Source: CAYLNM01 sp964385045
GTDB taxonomy: Bacteria > Planctomycetota > Phycisphaerae > Phycisphaerales > SM1A02
Assembly (NCBI GenBank): GCA_964385045.1
Contig: CAYLNM010000117.1
Coordinates: 1 to 14,870 of the forward strand
Length of the DNA stretch: 14,870 bases
Direction of reading: 5' to 3'
The position numbers and the translations under genes are program-made. Positions 6,146 to 14,781 of this stretch are shown in pieces. The notes under the pieces were generated by a model. That model was not told the origin of the DNA. It saw only the letters and a program-made list of their open reading frames with translations, and ran no database searches. Position 1 is the first letter of the stretch; each line of letters begins with the position of its first letter.

Positions 6146-6160
6146 ATGCAGTCGCTGCAT
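6146..6160. repeat. Perfect inverted repeat abutting the tandem repeat
   Basis: ATGCAG (6146-6151), TCG and CTGCAT (6155-6160) form a perfect 6-base-pair stem with a 3-base loop. It begins exactly where the 9-base repeats end and lies 28 bases past the pyrB stop on the - strand. It could serve as a weak transcript end for pyrB. Confidence 0.6.
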
Positions 6161-6187
6161 GGCCGCCGGCATCGGACGGCCCGGCCC

Positions 6188-7273
<1,086 letters not shown>

Positions 7274-7384
7274 CGGGGCGGGCTCCGGGGGCGCGGGCTC
7301 CGGCGCGGAGGAGGGCGGAGGCGAGCCGTCGCCGGGCCGCGGCGGCGGCGGGCGGCGAGGATGCTACGGGGCCAGGGCGGGGCG

Positions 7385-7404
7385 GCCGGGCGGCTGCGCC
7401 CGGC
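7385..7404. repeat. Perfect hairpin in the divergent pyrB/nuclease spacer
   Basis: GCCGGGCG (7385-7392) and CGCCCGGC (7397-7404) form a perfect 8-base-pair stem with a 4-base loop. It lies midway between the divergent starts at 7273 and 7468. The rest of this 194-base spacer is extremely GC-rich and shows no recognisable promoter. Confidence 0.4.
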
Positions 7405-7467
7405 GCGCACGGGGCGGCGGCGGCGTGTGGACATCGCGGCGGGTCGGCCGCGGGGCGGGGGCTGAGG

Positions 7468-8385
7468 GTGGAGGGGCCGGTCCATCGGCGGCTGAAGGAG
7501 CTCGCGGCGGGCTTCCTGCGCACCGAGGGCTTCCCGGTGGTGGGGCTCGAGGTGGCCGGACCGATCGGCCGGCACCGGGTGGACGTGGCGGCGTGGAGCG
7601 ACCGGCACGCTCCGGACCGGGAGCCGCTGACGGTGGTCGTCGAGTGCAAGGCCTCGCGGACGGACTTCGTGCGCGATCGCCGCAACGCGGGCCGGCTGCG
7701 GCGGGAGCGGGAGCGACTCGAGGCCCACGCCCGCCGGCTCGAGGCCGAGCGGCTGCGGCACCGCGAGCCGGAGCTGCAGGTCGGGCCGCCGGCGCTGTTC
7801 CCGGGCATGGGCGAGTGGGACTACGGCCGCAGCCGGGATCCGGAGTACCGCGGATGCCTGCGGCGGCTCCGCCGGCTCGACGCCCAGCTGCACGGCGAGA
7901 CCAAGTTCTTCGTCTTCGAGCGGTATCGCCTCGCCGACCGGCTGTACGTGTGCGCGCCGGCCGGCGAGCTGCGGATCCGCGATCTTCCGCCGGGGTGGGG
8001 ACTGCTCGAGGCCACGCCGGCGGCGCTGCAGGGCGGGTCGGCCGCGAACGGGCCCGACCTCTTCGGCGACGGCCCGCTCGCGGTGCGGGTGCGGGCCCCG
8101 GCCCGGCGGCGGGCGGCCCGGCGCTTTCGCGAGCGGCTGCTGCGGAACCTCGCGGTGGCGAACACGCGGGAGGCGATGCGGCCGCTGGGGCTCGCCGGCG
8201 GGGGGATGGGGGCGGCCGGGGCGGCCGGGGCGGCTTGGGCGGCGCGGCCCGCGGCGGGATCCTCGCGCCGCGAGTCCCGTCCGCACCCCTGGGACCCGCC
8301 CGCGACGCCGCCGATCCCGCCGGCGCCGGACCGGCGCAGGCCGGAGCGGGCCGGCAACGTCCGATATGAGCGCAAGATTCTGTAA
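7468..8385 (+). CDS. PD-(D/E)XK-fold nuclease-like protein resembling MmcB
   Basis: The 305-residue protein has the restriction-endonuclease active-site pattern: D39 in GRHRVDVAAW, then E59-C-K61 in TVVVECKASRTDFVRDRR. This order, the preceding helix (VHRRLKELAAGFLRTEGF) and the later strand YRLADRLYVCAPAGELRI followed by LPPGWGLLE recall the MmcB-type DNA repair nuclease family. Two differences stand out. About 75 residues (72-146), Arg/Glu-rich and probably helical, are inserted between the ExK strand and the late strand. A Gly/Ala/Pro-rich C-terminal tail of about 80 residues (from 215) is probably disordered. The GTG at 7468 is the start that keeps the first helix. No good ribosome binding site precedes it, and a small shift is possible. 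Substrate and role are unknown; DNA damage repair is an inference from the fold. It precedes the secreted-protein array by 96 bases. Confidence 0.65.
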   Translation: MEGPVHRRLKELAAGFLRTEGFPVVGLEVAGPIGRHRVDVAAWSDRHAPDREPLTVVVECKASRTDFVRDRRNAGRLRRERERLEAHARRLEAERLRHREPELQVGPPALFPGMGEWDYGRSRDPEYRGCLRRLRRLDAQLHGETKFFVFERYRLADRLYVCAPAGELRIRDLPPGWGLLEATPAALQGGSAANGPDLFGDGPLAVRVRAPARRRAARRFRERLLRNLAVANTREAMRPLGLAGGGMGAAGAAGAAWAARPAAGSSRRESRPHPWDPPATPPIPPAPDRRRPERAGNVRYERKIL

Positions 8386-8481
8386 AGAAGGCACTTGTGT
8401 CCACGCGCCGTTGGCCGCGCCGGGAAACCCGGGGTACGACTTGTTCGTGGCAGTCCAGCCACCGGACAAGGAGAGAGAAAG

Positions 8482-9243
8482 ATGACGTCCCGTACCCTTC
8501 GCGCCGCCTTCGGCGGCATCGCGGTCGCCGCCCTCGCATCGGCGGCGAGCGCTTCGTCGATCACCCCCATCATCGGGTACTCGCCGACCCAGGCTCTGAC
8601 CGGCGACTATGCCGTCGCCCGCAACGCGTTCCTCGCGACCGGCCCGACCGGCGTCGAGAGCTTCGAGGACGAGACCATCGGGGCCTTCCCGGGCTCCCTC
8701 GACTTCGTCGGTCTGCCGATCTCGGTCGGGGCCGACTTCACCGCCAGCTCCCTCGATGCCGCCGACTGGCGCGAGGTGCCGCGGGTCGAGGACACCGATC
8801 CCGAGGGCCAGGGCACCCGCACGCCGACCGACGGCGAGCAGTTCCTCTACCTCGGCGTCAACTCCGGCGACAACCCGACGCTGACCCTCGACTTCGACCC
8901 CAACGAGGTCGTTCGCGGCTTCGGCTTCTCGATCAGCGATCTCGGCGACTTCGGAGCGTCGATCACGATCCGCACGACGGATGACGTGGTGCACGAGCTC
9001 GACATCGCGCCGGGCGCGAACGGTCTCCCGAGCAGCTTCGCCAACGGCAGCCGCATCTGGGCGTCCTTCACCACCGACGTGGCCATCGACCTGCTCGAGA
9101 TCGAGCTGTTCGGCAACGGCAACGACAACTTCAGCTTCGACGAGTTCACCGTCAGCCTCGTGCCGGTCCCGCCGGCGGCGGCGATGGCCGGGCTCGGCCT
9201 CGCGGCCGTCGCCTGGCGGCGCCGGAAGATGGCGAGCGCCTGA
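8482..9243 (+). CDS. VPVPPA-tail exported protein, array copy 1
   Basis: This 253-residue protein is the first of four tandem paralogues. A signal peptide is clear: a basic start MTSRTLR, then a hydrophobic stretch ending AASAS near residue 25. The mature part contains SITPIIGYS, an acidic stretch with DTDPEGQG, and the core VRGFGFSISDLGDFGA from residue 144. Near the C-terminus NDNFSFDEFTV runs into VPVPPA (227-232), a hydrophobic segment and WRRRK. This tail is the PEP-CTERM type of sorting signal, recognised by exosortase-like enzymes. The mature part has no cysteine and is Asp/Glu-rich and mostly beta-like. The ATG at 8482 is preceded by AAGGAG (8468-8473) at 8 bases; a longer in-frame reading from 8395 is rejected. 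It has its own leader, including a small hairpin (CCGGG 8420-8424, CCCGG 8428-8432), and two hairpins follow it. Function is unknown. Confidence 0.85.
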   Translation: MTSRTLRAAFGGIAVAALASAASASSITPIIGYSPTQALTGDYAVARNAFLATGPTGVESFEDETIGAFPGSLDFVGLPISVGADFTASSLDAADWREVPRVEDTDPEGQGTRTPTDGEQFLYLGVNSGDNPTLTLDFDPNEVVRGFGFSISDLGDFGASITIRTTDDVVHELDIAPGANGLPSSFANGSRIWASFTTDVAIDLLEIELFGNGNDNFSFDEFTVSLVPVPPAAAMAGLGLAAVAWRRRKMASA

Positions 9244-9254
9244 CCCGCACACCT

Positions 9255-9281
9255 CGGGCCCTCTGCCCCCTCGAGGGCCCG
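9255..9281 (+). terminator. First hairpin after array copy 1
   Basis: CGGGCCCTC (9255-9263) and GAGGGCCCG (9273-9281) form a perfect 9-base-pair stem with a 9-base loop. It starts 12 bases after the stop codon and has no T-run. Confidence 0.45.
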
Positions 9282-9293
9282 CCAGGACTCACT

Positions 9294-9329
9294 GACGACC
9301 CCGCGGCATGGGACGGCCGCGGGGTCGTC
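9294..9329 (+). terminator. Second, stronger hairpin after array copy 1
   Basis: GACGACCCCGCGG (9294-9306) pairs perfectly with CCGCGGGGTCGTC (9317-9329), 13 base pairs with a 10-base loop. Together with the preceding stem it suggests that copy 1 is transcribed alone. As elsewhere in this window, no T-run follows. Confidence 0.6.
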
Positions 9330-9570
9330 GCGCGCGGGGAGACGGGCGAGGCTCCGCGATGAGCGTCGTCGGCGCCATCTCGTCGAGCATCCCGCCGAGA
9401 TGCGATGACCTCCCGGCAAGTCTCCTCCATGTCGACGATATTCGTACTCTGTACGGAGGAGGCAGCCCCGACTGACGCAGAATCCGCGTCGGATCAGTCT
9501 GATCATCGCGAAAGAGGGTTAACGTAGGCAAGATGGCGCGACTTCCGCGCTGCTCACTGGAGGAAAGACC
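9330..9570. promoter_or_regulatory. Leader region of array copies 2 and 3
   Basis: This 241-base stretch between the terminator and copy 2 is less GC-rich than most of the window and contains no gene, so it probably holds the promoter for copies 2 and 3. Inverted repeats seen are CTCCTCC (9422-9428) with GGAGGAG (9455-9461), GATCA (9492-9496) with TGATC (9500-9504), and GCGCG (9536-9540) with CGCGC (9546-9550). AT-rich words near 9437-9450 and 9517-9522 are possible promoter parts, but no clean -35/-10 pair can be named. Confidence 0.3.
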
Positions 9571-10431
9571 ATGAAGACCCTCGGACTCGGCGCCGGCCTC
9601 GCGGCGCTCCTGGCCACCGGCCTGGCGTCGGCGAACACGATCACGCCGTACATCGGGACCTCGAACGCGATCGGTCCCGACAACGGCTTCACCTTCGACG
9701 GCGACTACGTGGCCCAGCGGGACGCGTTCCGCACCTCGATGGGCCAGTGGGGCTCGGACAGCTTCGAGAACCTCTCCGGCTTCCTGGCCGACGACGGCAC
9801 GACCGTGACCCCGCTCAGCTTCGGAACGTCGTTCGACGTCGACGGCGCGCTCACCATCGACGCCCCGAACGATGGCTGGCCCAGCAGCAGCACCTCGCTC
9901 GCCCCGCAGGTGACGGACACTGATCCGGAGCTTCAGAACGGCCCGAACGGCGCCTTCTCGCGGCAGGCCACCGACGGCGACGACTTCCTGTTCGTCGGGA
10001 TCGACGGCGAGGGCTCGGCGCCCGGCGACGCCGCGGCGACGTTCACCGTGGCCTTCGATCCGGACGACGTCGTGCGGGGGTTCGGCTTCTCGGTCACCGA
10101 TCTCGGCGACTTCGGAGCGACGATCACGATCTCGTTCTTCGACGGGACGTCGGAGGACTTCCTGATCGGCTCGGCGAACGAGGACTACTTCTCCGCCGAC
10201 GACTTCCAGAACGGCGATCACATCTGGGCCGGCTTCACCGCCGACGAGACGATCGCCGCGGTCACGATGTCGCTCGATCCGGGCACCGACCGCGACGCGT
10301 TCAGCTTCGACGAGTTCACCGTGGTCGTGGTGCCGGTGCCGCCGGCCGTCGGCATCGCGGCCCTCGGCCTCGTGGCCGCGGCCGGCGCTCGCCGTCGTCT
10401 CCTCGGCGCCCGGCGGGAGGCCACCGCGTGA
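9571..10431 (+). CDS. VPVPPA-tail exported protein, array copy 2
   Basis: At 286 residues this is the longest paralogue. The signal peptide MKTLGLGAGLAALLATGLASA is followed by NTITPYIGTS, the mature N-terminus shared with copy 3. Family landmarks are DSFENLSG, DTDPELQNG, FSRQATDGDDFLFVGI, and the core VRGFGFSVTDLGDFGA from residue 168. NGDHIWAGF and DAFSFDEFTV follow, then VPVPPA at 254-259, a hydrophobic segment and ARRR. The C-terminal basic tail is longer than in the others (LLGARREATA). The mature part has no cysteine and is strongly acidic. The ATG at 9571 has GGAGG (9559-9563) at 7 bases. Its stop codon overlaps the start of copy 3 by four bases (GTGA). It is closest to copy 3 in the FSRQAT and SFFDGT segments, which suggests these two arose from the latest duplication. 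Confidence 0.85.
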   Translation: MKTLGLGAGLAALLATGLASANTITPYIGTSNAIGPDNGFTFDGDYVAQRDAFRTSMGQWGSDSFENLSGFLADDGTTVTPLSFGTSFDVDGALTIDAPNDGWPSSSTSLAPQVTDTDPELQNGPNGAFSRQATDGDDFLFVGIDGEGSAPGDAAATFTVAFDPDDVVRGFGFSVTDLGDFGATITISFFDGTSEDFLIGSANEDYFSADDFQNGDHIWAGFTADETIAAVTMSLDPGTDRDAFSFDEFTVVVVPVPPAVGIAALGLVAAAGARRRLLGARREATA

Positions 10432-11225
10432 GCAGGCTCGCTTCATGCATCGTCGGCGTCCTGGCCGCCGCGGGGTCCGCGAGCGCCGGGACCATCACGC
10501 CGTACATCGGCGCCTCGGACGCCCACGCGGGCGACTTCGTCTTCGACGCGGGCTACGCGGCGGCGAAGTCCAAGTTCCTCTCGTCGGTCCCCGGGGCCGC
10601 GGTCGGAGTCGACAGTCTCGAGGGCAAGGGACGCCTCGGCGGCCTGCCGGCCGACCTGAGCTTCGGATCGACCGGCATCACGGGCGTGCTCTCCGCGTCC
10701 CTCACGTCGGGCCCGTGGCGGTTCGAGCCCGCGATCGTCGCGACCGATCCCGAGTCGCAGCCCGGTCCGCTCTCCGGCGGCCCGTTCTCGCGTCAGGCCA
10801 CCGAGGGCGAGCAGTTCCTCGTGGTCGGGCTCGAGTCCGAGACCGAGGCCGTGCTCGACGTGACGTTCGAGCCGGACGACCTCGTCCGCGGCTTCGGCTT
10901 CTCGGTGACGGACCTCGGCGACTTCGGGGCGACGATCACCGTGTCGTTCTTCGACGGCACGGTGCAGTCGCTCCCGATCGCGCCGGGGGCCTACGGACTC
11001 GGCGGCGACGACTTCGAGAACGGCGATCACCTCTGGGTCGGCTTCTCGACCGACGAGGCGATCGCCGGGGTGTCGATCGACCTGCTCGGCGGCGACTCCG
11101 GCGACCTCTTCAGCTTCGACGAGTTCACCGTGCTCGTGGTCCCGGTGCCACCGGCGGCCGGGATGGCCGCGATCGGGCTGCTCGGAACCGCCCTCTGGAG
11201 GCGCCGTCGGCCGATGGCGGGCTGA
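10428..11225 (+). CDS. VPVPPA-tail exported protein, array copy 3
   Basis: The 265-residue protein starts at GTG 10428, sharing GTGA with the stop of copy 2, so translation is probably coupled. No separate leader exists. The signal peptide MSRLASCIVGVLAAAGSASA leads to GTITPYIGAS. The landmarks are DSLEGKGRLGG, ATDPESQPG, FSRQATEGEQFLVVG, VRGFGFSVTDLGDFGA from residue 153, NGDHLWVGF, FSFDEFTV, VPVPPA at 238-243 and WRRRR. Its one cysteine lies in the signal peptide, so the mature chain has none. Copies 2 and 3 share more than the general family motifs, including NTITPYIG/GTITPYIG and ISFFDGT/VSFFDGT. They may act together, for example as subunits of one structure; this is an inference from co-translation only. 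Confidence 0.85.
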   Translation: MSRLASCIVGVLAAAGSASAGTITPYIGASDAHAGDFVFDAGYAAAKSKFLSSVPGAAVGVDSLEGKGRLGGLPADLSFGSTGITGVLSASLTSGPWRFEPAIVATDPESQPGPLSGGPFSRQATEGEQFLVVGLESETEAVLDVTFEPDDLVRGFGFSVTDLGDFGATITVSFFDGTVQSLPIAPGAYGLGGDDFENGDHLWVGFSTDEAIAGVSIDLLGGDSGDLFSFDEFTVLVVPVPPAAGMAAIGLLGTALWRRRRPMAG

Positions 11226-11254
11226 TCACCCGGGCTGATTCGTGATCCCTCGAC

Positions 11255-11285
11255 CGACTCCCGCCGGAGCCTCCGGCGGGAGTCG
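11255..11285 (+). terminator. Hairpin after array copies 2-3
   Basis: CGACTCCCGCCGGA (11255-11268) pairs perfectly with TCCGGCGGGAGTCG (11272-11285), 14 base pairs with a 3-base loop. It is the tightest hairpin of the window and lies 29 bases after the copy 3 stop. It is very likely a transcript end or stabiliser, although no T-run follows. Confidence 0.7.
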
Positions 11286-11423
11286 TCGCGCGCCCAGACG
11301 CCGCAGGGTCTCCATCTTCACACCTCGGCGCGAGGTCGAGTCAGTCGAGCGCGAGCATTGCGCATAGTGTGGGACTTGCGGCGAAGTTCCGTACCACAGG
11401 GTGGATATGCTCGGTGTCGATGC

Positions 11424-11435
11424 GCGATGCATCGC
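11424..11435. promoter_or_regulatory. Perfect 12-base palindrome in the leader of array copy 4
   Basis: GCGATGCATCGC is a perfect palindrome lying 9 bases before the ribosome binding site GGAGG of copy 4. It could be an operator half-site pair or fold in the mRNA near the start. The leader 11286-11457 has no other clear signal; gcatag near 11360 is a weak -10 candidate. Confidence 0.35.
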
Positions 11436-11457
11436 CATTCCAGAGGAGGAAGAAGAC

Positions 11458-12261
11458 ATGAATCGCACGTGGATGCTTGCCGCGATCGCGGCGACGACGG
11501 TTTCCGGCGCTGCGTCGGCGACCACGCAGTTCTTCATCGGCGCGTCGGACTGGCGCGGCTTCAGCAACGACGGCGGCGACACGGGCTTCGACGCCCCCTA
11601 CGCCACCGCCCGCTCGGATTTCCTCGATGCCACGGGGTTCGTCTCGGCCACGGACAGCCTCGAGGAGTTCGACGCGTCGAACGACGTGGAGCGGTCCGAC
11701 TTCGACCTCGACTGGTCGTCGGTCGGCGTGATGGGCTCCGTGGAGGTCGAGGGCGACTTCACCCCGCGGCTGATCACGGACACCGACCCGCAGTCGGGCA
11801 ACCGTCGTGACGGGACGGATCTGTTCAACATGTTCTACACCGGCCTCGAGGCCGGGAACGACGAGGTGCAGTCCGGCACCATCGGCATCGACTTCGATCC
11901 GAACAACAAGGTCCGTGGCTTCGGCTTCTCGATCACCGACCTCGGCGACTTCGGGGCCACGCTCGTGATCCAGACCACGGGCGGTACCGAGATCCTCGAT
12001 CTCGAGCAGCTTGCCGAGGACGGTGAGTACGGGCTCGACGAGAACGGCTTCGACAACGGCGATCACATCTGGATCTCGTTCATCACCGAGTCGACCCTCA
12101 CCGGCGTCGACATCCTCATGGAGAACGCTTCGGCGGGCGGTGACCGCTTCAGCTTCGACGAGTTCAGCGTGCTCGTCGTCCCGGTCCCGCCGGCCGTCGG
12201 CCTCGCGGCCCTCGGCCTCGCCGGCGTCGCCTGGCAGCGCCGCCGCATGAACCGCGGCTGA
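11458..12261 (+). CDS. VPVPPA-tail exported protein, array copy 4
   Basis: The 267-residue protein is the most diverged paralogue. The signal peptide MNRTWMLAAIAATTVSGAASA is followed by TTQFFIGAS, where the others have ITPxIGxS. Landmarks are ATDSLEEFDAS, DTDPQSGN, VRGFGFSITDLGDFGA from residue 152, NGDHIWISF, DRFSFDEFSV, VPVPPA at 241-246, a hydrophobic segment and QRRRMNRG. The mature chain lacks cysteine and is very acidic, with many Asp residues in the first half. The ATG at 11458 has GGAGG (11445-11449) at 8 bases; an earlier in-frame GTG at 11401 would hide the signal peptide and is rejected. It is separated from copy 3 by a strong hairpin and has its own leader, so it is probably transcribed separately. 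Function is unknown; export and surface attachment are inferred from the two end signals. Confidence 0.85.
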   Translation: MNRTWMLAAIAATTVSGAASATTQFFIGASDWRGFSNDGGDTGFDAPYATARSDFLDATGFVSATDSLEEFDASNDVERSDFDLDWSSVGVMGSVEVEGDFTPRLITDTDPQSGNRRDGTDLFNMFYTGLEAGNDEVQSGTIGIDFDPNNKVRGFGFSITDLGDFGATLVIQTTGGTEILDLEQLAEDGEYGLDENGFDNGDHIWISFITESTLTGVDILMENASAGGDRFSFDEFSVLVVPVPPAVGLAALGLAGVAWQRRRMNRG

Positions 12262-12302
12262 GCTCGCCGGTCCGACCCCGTCGGATCATCCGAGACCATC
12301 AC

Positions 12303-12338
12303 CGGCACGCCCCCGTCGCTCGCGGCGGGGGCGTGTCG
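12303..12338. terminator. Hairpin after array copy 4
   Basis: CACGCCCCCG (12306-12315) pairs with CGGGGGCGTG (12326-12335). The stem extends outward by a wobble and two more pairs to 12303 and 12338. It lies between copy 4 (+) and the tRNA gene (-), so it could end transcripts from both sides. Confidence 0.6.
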
Positions 12339-12434
12339 CGTTCCGTGGTGGCTGCCCGTCCGGCTATGGGGCGAGGATCGATCGTCGTGACCCGCGGCCG
12401 GCGGGGCGGCCGGGGACGTCCTCGCCCGGGGAAA

Positions 12435-12508
12435 CGCGGCCGGAGGGATTCGAACCCCCGACACCCAGGTTCGAAGCCTGGTGCTCTATCCAGCTGAGCT
12501 ACGGCCGC
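12435..12508 (-). tRNA. tRNA-Arg (anticodon TCG)
   Basis: Read on the - strand, the cloverleaf is complete. The acceptor stem GCGGCCG pairs with CGGCCGC. The D arm is GCTC/GAGC with loop AGCTGGATA. The anticodon stem CCAGG/CCTGG encloses loop CTTCGAA (anticodon TCG, reading CGA). The variable loop is 5 bases, and the T arm GGGGG/CCCTC has loop TTCGAAT. The discriminator base is G, and the 3' CCA is not encoded, so it must be added by the CCA-adding enzyme. Confidence 0.95.
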
Positions 12509-12510
12509 AA

Positions 12511-12531
12511 CGGCCGGCGGGGAGCCGGCCG
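12511..12531. repeat. Perfect hairpin just upstream of tRNA-Arg
   Basis: CGGCCGGC (12511-12518) and GCCGGCCG (12524-12531) form a perfect 8-base-pair stem with a 5-base loop. It begins two bases from the 5' end of the tRNA gene, so it would lie in the precursor's 5' leader near the RNase P cut. Its sequence resembles the tRNA acceptor stem (GCGGCCG/CGGCCGC). Confidence 0.5.
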
Positions 12532-12664
12532 CCGCCGATGATACCCGCCCGTCCGCTCTCGGCACGCGACTCGCCCGGACCCCGGGGGCCGCGTACCATC
12601 ACCGCTCGCGCCGCCCGGCTCCCCGGTCCGTCGACCGGTCGCCGCGGCCATCCGGAAGCCCCCC

Positions 12665-14569
<1,905 letters not shown>

Positions 14570-14578
14570 CGGGGGGCC

Positions 14579-14611
14579 CGCCGCGTCTCCGGGCATTCCC
14601 GAGACGCGGCG
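14579..14611 (+). terminator. Hairpin after typA
   Basis: CGCCGCGTCTC (14579-14589) pairs with GAGACGCGGCG (14601-14611). Beyond one bulged base an inner GGG/CCC continues the stem to a CATT loop. It begins 10 bases after the typA stop and lacks a T-run. Confidence 0.6.
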
Positions 14612-14642
14612 CACGGCCCTCCGCGGCGGGCCTGAACGCGCT

Positions 14643-14666
14643 GCCGGGCCGCCGGGCCGCCGGGCC
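14643..14666. repeat. Three tandem copies of an 8-base unit
   Basis: GCCGGGCC is repeated three times head to tail in the spacer between typA and the next gene, followed by further G/C runs. This is a simple low-complexity repeat; no function is evident. Confidence 0.7.
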
Positions 14667-14781
14667 CGGGGCCCCGGTCCGCGTACACTGATGCGTTCGC
14701 GTCCGATCGGCGTCGCGTCCTCCGGCCCCCACCGAGCGAGGACGACGTCGACGGCGGTGCCCGTCCCCTTCCGAGGTGCCC

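Noticed and set aside
8482..12261. Mobile element or insertion sequence as the source of the four repeated genes
   Set aside because: There is no transposase, no terminal inverted repeats and no target duplication. The copies are diverged paralogues with full coding structure.
12435..12508. tRNA-associated integration site
   Set aside because: No integrase gene and no repeated tRNA 3' end is visible within the window.
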